Shown piece after piece: positions 31,512 through 41,159 of a stretch of 64,000 nt of DNA. The DNA comes from a virus, in IMG/VR virus record IMGVR_UViG_3300023184_000025, positions 1 through 64,000 of that record; one strand, 5' to 3'. Numbering within the stretch: position 1 is the first letter of the stretch; each line of letters opens with the position of its first letter. The notes under the pieces were generated by a model that did no database searches, was not told the DNA's origin, and was given only the letters and a program-made list of their open reading frames with translations. Position numbers and translations under genes: made by a program.

Positions 31512-34500
31512 TTATCCTAAAATTGTCCTCTTTGGAAATACCAGATATTTATCGTACACATCGGTGTTTGTTAATATATTAACTGGTGATATAAATCTAG
31601 TACTATTACCATCAAAGATGGTAGGAGTTGTTGGTCTTTCTGGAATATAAGTCCAGGCTCGGTAGGTTAATCCGGGTGGCGCCGCGTAAGGAACATACAG
31701 CTCTTGTCCCCTGTAGGTATTTCCATGTACAATTTTAACATAGTCATCGGCCATTACAGGCAATACTTCAGTTAAAAATACCACATTTTCAGCAGTGATA
31801 GAGATTCTATAAACACTCAAACGTTCAAGTGGAGGTATTATCACTGACTCATCATAGGTGTCATCATCGTAGGGAACTATAGCCGGTTGTGTGGGATCGT
31901 ACCCCCCTAGATAATTGCTAAAGGCTTCATCTATAGTCATTCCACCAAAGTTTTCTTGCTTCTTTAAGATAAGAGTTTCGCCGTTCAAATAACGTCCTGA
32001 TGCTCCATCTATACCACCTAGAGTTCTAATGTAATCTAACGTTTGATTATTAATTTGTGAGTACGCTAGTGTAGTAGCATACCCAACTTGTCCAATGTAT
32101 CTTAATCCCAGCGGGCGTTCTACAGTATCAAATGTGGTGGCCGCTGGTGGATACGGAATCCACTTGCCACCAAATACACTATCTTCATAAGGGAACCAGT
32201 TATAAGTCAGCGAGCGGTCTAGTTCATATCTATCAACTTCAAAGTCAATGATATTAAGCTCTTGACCAAACAGTTCTTTGATGTTATAGGCAATTCTGCC
32301 AGAACTGCCTGGGTTAACATACGCAATTACCCAGGCGGTTGTAAATCCTAAAATTTTCCCATTTGATTGTTTTGATGTCATCCACAATGGTAATACTGGA
32401 CTAATTTGTCCAACAACGTCAATCACTTGATCTCGCATGTCAACTAAACTATTTGGATACACTACTGATATCTCAGTTGAATCACCAGCATTAACAGGGT
32501 AAGCAAGGGTTACAGACTTGCCAACGCTTTGTCCTTCGTTGTTGACCAAATTGTCAATGACTTCACTGTAGACAACTTCATAGATAACCTTGCCATTGTT
32601 GTCAAGTGCTTGTGCAGTTTTAATGTCGCCAAGTGTTAGATTTTTCCAATAGTGGTTGATGTCTAAGCTAGAAATATATTTTTCTAAACTTGATGCAGTT
32701 AATCCATATGCGTGATCATATACCACATTCTGTGATATTCCAAAATTAGCATCATCCGAGCGATATATCAACTCTGCAGGAATAATATCCTGATTTTGTA
32801 CCAATTGTCCAATGATTGCACGGTCATTAAGCGGTGGCATGGCCTTGATATATAATCTTTCGTAAGGCTCGTTGTATGCACGATTCACTGTGATAGAAAA
32901 TCTACGGAACACAGACACGAGATTTATATTTGCTGTATCTTCAACTTGTACTGTGGCTGTTGCTCCAACGCCGCCACCGCCAGTGATGGTAACAGTTGGC
33001 GGAGTTACGTATCCAAATCCGCCGTTGCCCAGAGCAATACTAGTAATAACTCCGCCAACTATGGTCACTACGCCAGCACTTGCACGTTCTGACTTTGAAG
33101 TGCTTGGGGGAGCGGAAATAGTCACAGTTGGGGCGGATACATATCCTGATCCGCCGTTGGTAATCTGAATTGCCGAAACTCTATAACCCGAAACTGCTGT
33201 CTGGGGACTATATGCATTGACAGTAAAATCAAACTTTAAGTCAAATGTGGTTGGATCAGCAACAACTCGGGTACTAGGATCTGTATCAAACGTGGTTGTT
33301 CCGCTGTCCAAGGCAAATGTATTAAAACTGACTTTACCTACTATATTCCCCGAAGGCAATAATCTAAGACCCTGCGGAAGTTTGCTGTCGGAACCTGACA
33401 CCAGTTGATATTCCAAAGGACGACCCCCGGTGTTGTATGCTTCCACAGAGTAGAGACTAATAGCACCATTATCTATAATGCCTAAATCTGGGTCAGTCAA
33501 CCAAATAACATCTGTTTCCACATTGCCAATGATGGTCATTGTGTAATAGTAAAACTCAGAAATGATTGTGGGGTCGTTGGCTTTTAATACACGGATTGCA
33601 AACTTGTAGGTATTTTCTGTTGCTCCAATTGCTGGAATATACCCATAGAACCAACCAGTTGTGGGATTTAGTGAAAGACCAGGTGGGAGACTAAATGTTC
33701 CACGGTCAAAACCAACACCGTCTTCGTCGTATACTGTTCCGCTGGCGTCAAATCCAATGCCGGCGCCCACAGTTAAACTGTATTCAATTGGATCCCCGTC
33801 AAAGTCTATGGCGTCAAATTTAAATGCAAAGAAATTGTCAGCTCTGATCCTGCCTAGGTCGCCAGGAGGGGTAATCATCACTGGAGTACGTATAGGAACA
33901 ACGTCGGCAGTGATAAATGTGTTGTCTGCTGTGAAATCTGTGGTGTCGGCACTCATTGAATCTTTGCTGTATACAAATATTTCAAAAGTGCGTATGTTAC
34001 TGTCTTTGCCATCACTGAGTTCTAGGCTAAATTGATAATTTTTACTGGTACTACGTGTTGAAAAATCAAAAGGATATTGTTCATACTGAGACATATCGTA
34101 GCCGGGTTCGGCTGTGCCTGGCACCCCAGTCAATGGTTTAATAATTCCAGTTATTAATCCTGAAGAAGTAACAATTAATCCAGGAGGAAGTGTGCCCGAC
34201 AAGTAACTGACTTTTACAGTATCACCAGGATCAGTGTCTATGTACTGAATCTGGATGTGTACTTCTGTACCGTCATAGAATGTGCCAATGTTGCCTGGTG
34301 GAGTAATAAAGTCAGGAGCATCTTGCCCTGTAACTGTTAGCTCAAAGGTGCGGTCAGTCAGGCGGTCTACAACTTCTTTTCCGTTGACTAATTTTTCAGT
34401 GTATGCTCGGACTGCAAATCTATAGGTAACATCTCTAGAAACCTCTGCAGGAACACCTTGTAGACTGGCAATTGCTTTTGGGACGCCTTCAATAATACCA

Positions 34501-34661
34501 GTTTTACGACATTGGATTCCATCGGGCAGTTGTCCGGCAATCATTCGGTAATAAACGTCTTCGCCGTATGTTTCAGCCAAAATTGGAACTTGGTAAAATA
34601 TACCCTCGGGTATAGTACCTAAGTTGCCAGCCGCGGTGATCCAAGTTGGTTGGATTGACAT
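31512..34661 (-). CDS. Large tail/baseplate protein with repeated putative Ig-like domains
   Basis: 1049 residues. The N-terminal half contains repeated cadherin/Ig-like modules, each with a pattern such as GTLPPGLIVTSSGLITG, LPPGLSLNPTTGWFYGYIP and LPQGLRLLPSGNIVGK (at least four copies), and a Gly-rich segment (GGFGYVTPPTVTITGGGG). The C-terminal half is non-repetitive. Large proteins of this kind sit in the baseplate or fibres of T4-like marine phages and may bind host polysaccharide. Which T4 protein it replaces cannot be told from sequence alone. Confidence 0.75.
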   Translation of the reverse strand: MSIQPTWITAAGNLGTIPEGIFYQVPILAETYGEDVYYRMIAGQLPDGIQCRKTGIIEGVPKAIASLQGVPAEVSRDVTYRFAVRAYTEKLVNGKEVVDRLTDRTFELTVTGQDAPDFITPPGNIGTFYDGTEVHIQIQYIDTDPGDTVKVSYLSGTLPPGLIVTSSGLITGIIKPLTGVPGTAEPGYDMSQYEQYPFDFSTRSTSKNYQFSLELSDGKDSNIRTFEIFVYSKDSMSADTTDFTADNTFITADVVPIRTPVMITPPGDLGRIRADNFFAFKFDAIDFDGDPIEYSLTVGAGIGFDASGTVYDEDGVGFDRGTFSLPPGLSLNPTTGWFYGYIPAIGATENTYKFAIRVLKANDPTIISEFYYYTMTIIGNVETDVIWLTDPDLGIIDNGAISLYSVEAYNTGGRPLEYQLVSGSDSKLPQGLRLLPSGNIVGKVSFNTFALDSGTTTFDTDPSTRVVADPTTFDLKFDFTVNAYSPQTAVSGYRVSAIQITNGGSGYVSAPTVTISAPPSTSKSERASAGVVTIVGGVITSIALGNGGFGYVTPPTVTITGGGGVGATATVQVEDTANINLVSVFRRFSITVNRAYNEPYERLYIKAMPPLNDRAIIGQLVQNQDIIPAELIYRSDDANFGISQNVVYDHAYGLTASSLEKYISSLDINHYWKNLTLGDIKTAQALDNNGKVIYEVVYSEVIDNLVNNEGQSVGKSVTLAYPVNAGDSTEISVVYPNSLVDMRDQVIDVVGQISPVLPLWMTSKQSNGKILGFTTAWVIAYVNPGSSGRIAYNIKELFGQELNIIDFEVDRYELDRSLTYNWFPYEDSVFGGKWIPYPPAATTFDTVERPLGLRYIGQVGYATTLAYSQINNQTLDYIRTLGGIDGASGRYLNGETLILKKQENFGGMTIDEAFSNYLGGYDPTQPAIVPYDDDTYDESVIIPPLERLSVYRISITAENVVFLTEVLPVMADDYVKIVHGNTYRGQELYVPYAAPPGLTYRAWTYIPERPTTPTIFDGNSTRFISPVNILTNTDVYDKYLVFPKRTILG

Positions 34662-34662
34662 A

Positions 34663-34923
34663 TTAGAAAGTTGATCCGGCTACTCTTTTCCAAACATTAC
34701 TGCTGCCGTCGTAGTCTTGATAGCAGTAATAAAAATATTGATCATCGTAGGCAATCATTCCAGCTAGATCGCCAGTGGTGCCCACGGACGTTCCTGGAGG
34801 AATATCTTGTACACGACTATATAATTCGCCAAAATTATTGTTACATTTTGTGTATGCTGTGCGTAGAGGATCGCCAGTGCCATCGTTTGGCGAGGTTCCT
34901 ACGTTGATAATTTCTCTTGACAT
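34663..34923 (-). CDS. Small virion protein with PNDGTGDPLR docking module
   Basis: 86 residues from the ATG at 34923 (AAGGA upstream, late-type box at 34942-34949). MSREIINVGTSPNDGTGDPLR is almost the same as the first 21 residues of the 1219-residue fibre. The remaining 50 residues form a small aromatic beta domain (YDDQYFYYCYQDYDG). It may occupy the same docking site on the virion as the long fibre. Confidence 0.7.
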   Translation of the reverse strand: MSREIINVGTSPNDGTGDPLRTAYTKCNNNFGELYSRVQDIPPGTSVGTTGDLAGMIAYDDQYFYYCYQDYDGSSNVWKRVAGSTF

Positions 34924-34941
34924 GCTAATCCTTGTTCTCAA

Positions 34942-34949
34942 TATTTATG
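34942..34949 (-). promoter_or_regulatory. Late-type box CATAAATA
   Basis: 18 nt upstream of the ATG at 34923, with AAGGA between. Heads the 34.9-30.6 kb tail gene run. Confidence 0.5.
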
Positions 34950-34954
34950 GCGTT

Positions 34955-35686
34955 TTACAATCCGTAGTCCAGTGCTAGAGCATTGTAGTTTTGTTTTATT
35001 TGGTCAGCATTTAAGGCTCGTCCATAAATGGCACATACACCCATGTCACCACGCCAGTAGTTGTCTGACCGAGCCACTGCTTCTATTCCACTGTTTATAA
35101 ATTGAGTAAATGTTATGCCGGTTGCTGGTGTGCCTATCTGTTGTCCGTTGACGTAATAAGTCACTACTCCACCGGTGGTTTGTGTAACAGCTACCACTAT
35201 CCACTGGTTATCTGTCACTGTGAAAGATGAAGATATTGGGCCTGCCCATGGACTATTGGGACCGGTGCTAAACTGCATTTGCCAAGTGCTTCCCGACACG
35301 TGATACATGTAGGTATTGAAGTTACGAGCGTTACCGCTGCCACCAAACAAGTTACGATAAATGGCATTGCCGGTGTTGGCACTAACAGTTCTAATTGCAA
35401 ACATTGTGGTTTTACCTGTATAGACCACATTCATTTTAGATGTTGTCACAGGAGCATACTGACTAGTACCATTGAAACTGAAGTAACTGGCTGTGCCAGC
35501 ATTGGTAAAGGTTGGACTGCCAGTCAGGGTAGCATTGTTTTGATAAATGCTAAGGTCTGTCCAGGTAGTTCCTGAACCTGAATAACTGGCGCTGTTACCA
35601 GCGTCTAGGTATAGCAGGGCACCGTTGCTGTTAAACGATGCATCGTACGCTGATATTCCTGTTAATGTTACACCTTGTATGATCAT
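34955..35686 (-). CDS. LamG/concanavalin A-like lectin-domain protein
   Basis: 243 residues. LYLDAGNSASYSGSGTTWTDLS, then ATLTGSPTFTNAGTASYFSFNG, and a C-terminal VVTYYVNGQQIGTP...GDMGVCAIYGRALNADQIKQNY match the jelly-roll fold of LamG/pentraxin-type lectin domains. It is a paralogue of the next gene upstream. Probably a receptor- or glycan-binding virion decoration. Confidence 0.75.
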   Translation of the reverse strand: MIIQGVTLTGISAYDASFNSNGALLYLDAGNSASYSGSGTTWTDLSIYQNNATLTGSPTFTNAGTASYFSFNGTSQYAPVTTSKMNVVYTGKTTMFAIRTVSANTGNAIYRNLFGGSGNARNFNTYMYHVSGSTWQMQFSTGPNSPWAGPISSSFTVTDNQWIVVAVTQTTGGVVTYYVNGQQIGTPATGITFTQFINSGIEAVARSDNYWRGDMGVCAIYGRALNADQIKQNYNALALDYGL

Positions 35687-36403
35687 TTAGACTCCGTACC
35701 TTGTTCGTATTGTTGTGTAGTTGTCTTGTATTTCAGTTGATGTCAAGGCACGGTTGTATATCAATGCCTGCCCAATTTTACCATTTAAATATTCAGCACC
35801 AGATGTTTTTGCTATTTGTATTGCACTAGATGTTACATTGTGCCCACTTGTAGTTTGTGTACCAATTTGTACTCCGTTGACCCAAATACTTCTATTAGTT
35901 CCATCATACTGTGCCACAGCATTAAACCACTGAGTAGCAGGTGATAGTGTTGCAGTTGCAGAAAAATCATTGGCCCACCAATAATTTAACAAAACATTAG
36001 TACCGCTAGCTCTAAAAGCATTTGATTGATTGCTAGAACCAAATGGTCCAACGCTTATCATGCCACTACTGCCCCAACTTGAGCCTAGTTGTATCCACAC
36101 GCTTAGTGTATAGTTACTGTTGCCAGTCGGAAGATTTGTTCCGGTAGCATTGGTAAACCAACCGCTGGATCCAGTAGTAAAGTATGCTCCGTTCGACCTG
36201 GTAAATGAGATACTGCCCGAGTTTTGCATCGCAACATCGTTGCTGTTGCCGCTTAAATCATACCAGGTAGTACCCGAACCGGAATAACTTGAGGAACTGG
36301 CCGCATCTAGATACAGTTGTAATCCCGATGTCACTGGCACAGGATCAAATGGAACAGTGACCGCAACATTATTATTGATCAGGGCCATCATTGCTCCACT
36401 CAT
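35687..36403 (-). CDS. LamG/concanavalin A-like lectin-domain protein, paralogue
   Basis: 238 residues. LYLDAASSSSYSGSGTTWYDLSG, ISFTRSNGAYFTTGSSGWF and RSIWVNGVQIGTQ...GKIGQALIYNRALTSTEIQDNY align with the 34955-35686 protein over most of the length, so this is a tandem duplication. The sequence differs most in the central loops, where a lectin would contact its ligand. Confidence 0.75.
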   Translation of the reverse strand: MSGAMMALINNNVAVTVPFDPVPVTSGLQLYLDAASSSSYSGSGTTWYDLSGNSNDVAMQNSGSISFTRSNGAYFTTGSSGWFTNATGTNLPTGNSNYTLSVWIQLGSSWGSSGMISVGPFGSSNQSNAFRASGTNVLLNYWWANDFSATATLSPATQWFNAVAQYDGTNRSIWVNGVQIGTQTTSGHNVTSSAIQIAKTSGAEYLNGKIGQALIYNRALTSTEIQDNYTTIRTRYGV

Positions 36404-37035
36404 TATGCCACTCCAGTGCCGTTAATGAACCAAGTATTGGTGGCAACTTTTATCAGAGTGGCCATGCCAAATGTGGATACGGTTCTGTTGCCAGCAGTGG
36501 CATTGCCAGCTAGATATAGTGTAACGCCGGACCCTTGTGCCACTGTGATATTACCGGTACCTTGATTGATAACAGTCACTGCCGATCCAGTCTGAAATGC
36601 TTGACTGGCATTGTTGGCAATGGTCAGTATGTAGTTGATGCTCTGTGTAGAATAGAAATGCTTGCCAGCGTCAGCAGTAGCTACAGTGGCATTGCCTGTG
36701 AATGCCACCTGCGGTATGTCTCGATAACCCAGAGAAAAGCCGCTGACATTGCCAGTCACGTTGCCACCAGTAACCAAGTTGTCACCTGTGACATTTCCTG
36801 ACGCTAAAATTTCACCAGTGACTGCTAACCCATCTTCTATGTTCACATAAGATGAATCATCACTAACAATATTGTTAATTACAAGATTAACTGCTGATAA
36901 ATTTCCACCAGTGATATTGCCTGTGGCTGTCAGCGTGTTTGTTTTGATATCGTCAAGTGCTACATCACCAATAGAGCCCTCTAATGGATTGCGTATTGTT
37001 CTTGCTATGCCATCTGTGCCTTTTAAAAATCCCAT
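36403..37035 (-). CDS. Tail fibre protein with GN(V/I)TG repeats
   Basis: 210 residues. The first half repeats short strands of the form TGNITGGNL, SGNVTGDNLV, GGNVTGNVSG, typical of a trimeric beta-helical fibre shaft; the second half (VAFTGNATVATADAGKHFYSTQSINY) is a globular tip-like domain shared in style with the 30627-31508 protein. One base overlaps the lectin gene downstream. Confidence 0.75.
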   Translation of the reverse strand: MGFLKGTDGIARTIRNPLEGSIGDVALDDIKTNTLTATGNITGGNLSAVNLVINNIVSDDSSYVNIEDGLAVTGEILASGNVTGDNLVTGGNVTGNVSGFSLGYRDIPQVAFTGNATVATADAGKHFYSTQSINYILTIANNASQAFQTGSAVTVINQGTGNITVAQGSGVTLYLAGNATAGNRTVSTFGMATLIKVATNTWFINGTGVA

Positions 37036-37106
37036 AACTGTTCCTTTGTTTTTTGTGTTATTTTGATATAATCATTAGATCAATCTTTCAATCATTGATC
37101 GATACA

Positions 37107-40100
37107 TTAACTGATTGCGATCCAACCGTAACGCACAGTTTGAGCACTACCGCTGGTGTTATTGATACCAAAGTCAAATCTATTGGTTGTTGCACTTGGC
37201 GCGGTATTACTGCGAACTATGGCATTTGCTGTACCTACAAACTGATTGGGTATGCTGGTAAAGTCAATGGGTGTGCCGCCGCCGTTGTAGACCCAGGCAT
37301 ACTGATAACCCACAACAGGCACATTGGTATTAGTAACAGTAGCCGTGGCGTTCCAAACCAAGATACCATTGGGAATATTGCAATCAACCCACATTTGATA
37401 GGTCTCGTTGATACCCACAGTGAAACTTTGAGTGCTGTTGCCTGTAGGCACAGTCCAAGTGCTTGAAAACCTTGTGACCGCATCCACTGGTGTGTTGTTG
37501 GCATAGTTTACGGCAAATGTGTTGCCGGGCAAAGTCAAGTTGCCGGTGTTGTTAAATGTCCAATTGTATGAACCGGCTACTAGGGTCACATTGGCGCTGG
37601 TTCCTTGAACATTGCCTGTGATACTAATATTACCAATCAAGTTGCCGGCTGTGATGTTGCCTGTAGTACTAATAGTATTGCTACCATATGCAGCCAAGAA
37701 TGTGGCCACATTGGCATTGCCGTAACTTGCGGCTATACCAGTTAGTTGTGATCCGTTACCAATAAAAAAGTTACCAGAAACATTGGCGGTTGTTGTAATA
37801 TTACCAGTTGAGCTGATTGGATTTGAGCCAAGTGCAGCCAAGTTGGCTACCACATTAGCATTGCCATATGTGGCTGGTAATCCAGTAAGTTGACTGCCGT
37901 TACCAATAAAGTAGTTGCCAGTGACGTTGCCTGTGGCCGAGATCAAACCATTTGTTAATATGTTACCACCAGTGATGTTGCCAGAGGAGGGCTCAACAGT
38001 GGCATAGTTTACATACTTTATGACGCCATCATAGGTCATTATACTCATGGCACCGTTGGAGGTGATATCTTGTGTGACTACAGGAGCCGGCAAGTTAGTC
38101 AATTCACTGCCGTTGCCTTTAATGTAAGCACCGGTGACATTGCCTGTAGCACTGATGTTGCCAGGCGCTGCCAAGTTACCACTAGCACCAAACACCCAAG
38201 TGTTGCCACCGGTTTCAATATTGACATGGCCTTCGTTGGCTTGACCATTGCCTGAAGCACCGCCCCAGATATTGACATTGCCACCGGTTGCGGTACCATA
38301 CCCACCGTATATTTTTACATCGCCACCTATGGTGTTACCTTGACCGCCGGTTACATTAACATATCCACCCACAGTATTACTGTAACCGCCGGTGATATCA
38401 ATATAACCTGGGTTGCCACCGGTAGTGGCTGCATCGCCTGCTTCCATACGAATGTATCCGCCTGAACCACCTGCACCACCTACTGTGTTTGCACCACCTT
38501 GACCACCACGAATTTTAATGTCTCCGCCTGAACCACTAGCATTGCCACCACGTCCGGCCCATAAGTAGATGTCACCACCTTCACCACCTTGATAACCTTC
38601 GCCTGGATTAATTACTAGTCGCTGACTACTATCACCATTAATACCGAGTACACCATCCGGTGTTGAAATGATTGCTTCTTGTGTGGCATTGCCAAACAAT
38701 AATGTTTGGCCGCTAATTGTGCCACTTGGATTGTCACCGCGCTGTGTAGTTAATGTTGGGAATATGGTTTCACCAGCCGCACCAAATGTCCAGTTGGACT
38801 CTACAAAGTTGTTGTTGCCTTGATTGCCCAGTACATTATATTGGGTCAGTCTAAATGTTGCCGCACCATTGCCAGCAGTCATGGTGATCACATCACCGTC
38901 CTGATAGTTTCCATCACCTGGATTGATAACTGAAGCATTGACCACCTGACCACTTAGGCCATAACCATACGCCACTGTGAGTCCTGTACCCGAACCGCCA
39001 GTGGTGGCTGAAAAACTGCCACCACCACCATAACCACTGCCACCGGTCAGTATGGTGCAGATGTTGAATTGTCCACCGGCTGTTAAGGTCAATCCTTCTA
39101 GGTTGACTACCCTGCCAGTGGTGTCAAATGTCCACTGCGCTGAGTTGCCCACATTATCATTGCTGTTGATCACAACATTGCCGGTGTTGGCCAGCTTGAC
39201 ATACAAGTTATCGTTGCCCAGGAACAGTTCAGTGTTGTACAAGTTACCCGAGGTCAAGTGCAAGTGATTGGCATCAGCGGTAGGATCAGCCGTTGGATAA
39301 ATCAACAACTGTTGATCAGTACTGGTTCCGCCCTGTGGTGTTAAGGCAATGGTATTGCCAGACAATACACCTCCAGGAATATTGGTTTCATAAACTATGC
39401 CACCCCGTGGTAGAGTTAAATTACCGTCGTATTCAAACGTCCAAGTATAAGGGGTTCCCGCATCAGATTGTATAGAAACCTTGCCATCAACATTGACAGC
39501 GACATTGGCACCTGTATCACGGCCAATGATGACATTTTCACCGTTGCCGGCAATATGAATGTCTGGGCCTGCACCACCCGTTAAGAAGATATCTAAATAA
39601 GCACTGGCATTAGCAGGATCTGGCTGTAAACGCAAGTTACCATCACCAATGATGTTGACGTCATCAAAGGTCACATTGCCGGTGTCGGCAGTTGAGATGC
39701 CAGTGAGTTGACTACCGTTGCCAAGGAAATAATCCGCAGTGACGTTGCCTCGAGTCTCTATGTCCCCGATCACATTGAGTCCGTCTTGGATGGTCACAAA
39801 CGAACTGTCATCACTGCTGATGTTATTGGTAATGATAGTGGATGCAGTAACGGTACCATCTGTGCTGATTACCAAAGGAATAGTACTTGCTGTTCTGTTC
39901 CGGACACTGAAGTCGTTGCTGCCATTGCCTAGGATACCAAAGTCCCATTGTTGGGTTGCATTTGCTTGGTCCTGAACTGACATGTAAGCACTACGGGGTG
40001 TGTTGTAGTTGTCATCATAGCCAACCACTGTTATACCCGGTCCGGCAACGATATCAAAATCTGTACTTTCCACTCTTGGTGTGTTGACTGTCACATAAGA

Positions 40101-40766
40101 CGTGTAGTCAACTCTTGGTTGATAAGCTGTGGTGCCGTTGACGTTCAATAAACCATCACTGTCAAATTGCATAGTGCTATAGGTATCGCCCGGTGTGCCG
40201 CCTTGGTTACTAAACCCCTCCAGCCAGTTTATCTGTACTGCTCCGTTGTTTCCAGTAGGAACTCCATACGGACTACCATTGGCATAGAAATAGTCATCTG
40301 TATAAATTGCCCCGGCTCGTAGTACATTGTCAATGGCATCAACCATTATGGTGCTGTCATCTGCAAACACACTACCTTTTAAATCCCCAACAAAAACGTT
40401 GCTGGTGTAACTGATATTTCCTGCTGACAAGTTTCCTGTAATTGTCACGTTGCCGTCAATGTTTAGGCCGGTAAAATAACCTGTACGATATCGTAGATTT
40501 GCGCTGCCAATGTCATACACCTGTGACACACCAGGGCGAACATGATTTCTAGTAGAAATTACACCTGTGCCGTTGGTGGCCAACTCTAAATTACCGTTGG
40601 TATTGGTAACTTGTATGGTGTTGTTGAGTATGGTAATGTTTGAGCCAACAGGACCGGTGGCCCAGATTTGGTCAAAATTATTGTCGGTTTTTATGAATGC
40701 TACACGTAACGGATCACCTGTGCCGTCGTTGGGTGCGGCTCCGTAATTGATAATTTCTTGGGACAT
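37107..40766 (-). CDS. Long tail fibre with glycine-rich repeat region
   Basis: 1219 residues. The N-terminus MSQEIINYGAAPNDGTGDPLR is the docking module shared with the 34663-34923 protein. A long shaft of GNVTxTGN-type repeats follows. Residues about 725-850 are a regular glycine-rich array (GGDIKIRGGQGG, GGYVNVTGGQGNTIGG, GGDVKIYGGYG, GGNVNIWGG), like the polyglycine layers of T4-type gp38 adhesins. Residues 900-1050 hold two near-identical copies of GNGSQLTG...YGNANV units. The C-terminus is a compact beta domain. It is likely a host-recognition fibre; a late box (40792-40799) and AAAAGGATC lead it. Confidence 0.85.
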   Translation of the reverse strand: MSQEIINYGAAPNDGTGDPLRVAFIKTDNNFDQIWATGPVGSNITILNNTIQVTNTNGNLELATNGTGVISTRNHVRPGVSQVYDIGSANLRYRTGYFTGLNIDGNVTITGNLSAGNISYTSNVFVGDLKGSVFADDSTIMVDAIDNVLRAGAIYTDDYFYANGSPYGVPTGNNGAVQINWLEGFSNQGGTPGDTYSTMQFDSDGLLNVNGTTAYQPRVDYTSYVTVNTPRVESTDFDIVAGPGITVVGYDDNYNTPRSAYMSVQDQANATQQWDFGILGNGSNDFSVRNRTASTIPLVISTDGTVTASTIITNNISSDDSSFVTIQDGLNVIGDIETRGNVTADYFLGNGSQLTGISTADTGNVTFDDVNIIGDGNLRLQPDPANASAYLDIFLTGGAGPDIHIAGNGENVIIGRDTGANVAVNVDGKVSIQSDAGTPYTWTFEYDGNLTLPRGGIVYETNIPGGVLSGNTIALTPQGGTSTDQQLLIYPTADPTADANHLHLTSGNLYNTELFLGNDNLYVKLANTGNVVINSNDNVGNSAQWTFDTTGRVVNLEGLTLTAGGQFNICTILTGGSGYGGGGSFSATTGGSGTGLTVAYGYGLSGQVVNASVINPGDGNYQDGDVITMTAGNGAATFRLTQYNVLGNQGNNNFVESNWTFGAAGETIFPTLTTQRGDNPSGTISGQTLLFGNATQEAIISTPDGVLGINGDSSQRLVINPGEGYQGGEGGDIYLWAGRGGNASGSGGDIKIRGGQGGANTVGGAGGSGGYIRMEAGDAATTGGNPGYIDITGGYSNTVGGYVNVTGGQGNTIGGDVKIYGGYGTATGGNVNIWGGASGNGQANEGHVNIETGGNTWVFGASGNLAAPGNISATGNVTGAYIKGNGSELTNLPAPVVTQDITSNGAMSIMTYDGVIKYVNYATVEPSSGNITGGNILTNGLISATGNVTGNYFIGNGSQLTGLPATYGNANVVANLAALGSNPISSTGNITTTANVSGNFFIGNGSQLTGIAASYGNANVATFLAAYGSNTISTTGNITAGNLIGNISITGNVQGTSANVTLVAGSYNWTFNNTGNLTLPGNTFAVNYANNTPVDAVTRFSSTWTVPTGNSTQSFTVGINETYQMWVDCNIPNGILVWNATATVTNTNVPVVGYQYAWVYNGGGTPIDFTSIPNQFVGTANAIVRSNTAPSATTNRFDFGINNTSGSAQTVRYGWIAIS

Positions 40767-40791
40767 GCGCCTAGATCCTTTTGGTTTGAAG

Positions 40792-40799
40792 TATTTACC
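40792..40799 (-). promoter_or_regulatory. Late-type box GGTAAATA for the long fibre
   Basis: 25 nt upstream of the fibre ATG, with AAAAGGATC between. Confidence 0.45.
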
Positions 40800-40826
40800 G
40801 CAAACCTGCGCATGTTAGAGTTACAG

Positions 40827-41147
40827 TTAAACGCTAAAACTTGACCCGCATCCACAGGTTGTAGCGGCCTGTGGGTTATTGATCACAAAACTACTGCCCC
40901 ATTCGTTTTCATCAAAGCGAATTTCGCATTCTTGCATGTAGGTCATTGACATAGAGTCAACCACAATAGTTAAATCGTCAAACTTGAAATCAAAATCGTC
41001 TTCATTTTGTTCTTCATCAAAGGTAAATCCGTATTGAAAACCCGAGCATCCTCCACCTTGCACAAACACACGGAATTTGAGGTTGGGATTGTTTTCTTCT
41101 AGTTTTAACTCTTTGAGCCGAGTAACTGCTGATTCTGATATGTTCAT
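40827..41147 (-). CDS. A-type Fe-S carrier (IscA/ErpA-like)
   Basis: 106 residues. The three cluster cysteines are present: C34 in QGGGCSGFQYG and C98/C100 in TTCGCGSSF, with VDSMSMTYM and NNPQAATTCGCG at family positions. It would deliver or hold 2Fe-2S/4Fe-4S clusters. HesB/IscA-like genes are known from T4-like marine phages. Here it is next to superoxide dismutase and in the same genome as a radical SAM enzyme, a possible client. Confidence 0.88.
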   Translation of the reverse strand: MNISESAVTRLKELKLEENNPNLKFRVFVQGGGCSGFQYGFTFDEEQNEDDFDFKFDDLTIVVDSMSMTYMQECEIRFDENEWGSSFVINNPQAATTCGCGSSFSV

Positions 41148-41159
41148 AATGTATGTATA

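Noticed and set aside
37078-37100. GATCAAT/ATTGATC hairpin after the long fibre gene
   Set aside because: Seven-bp AT-rich stem without a T tract; too weak to call a terminator.
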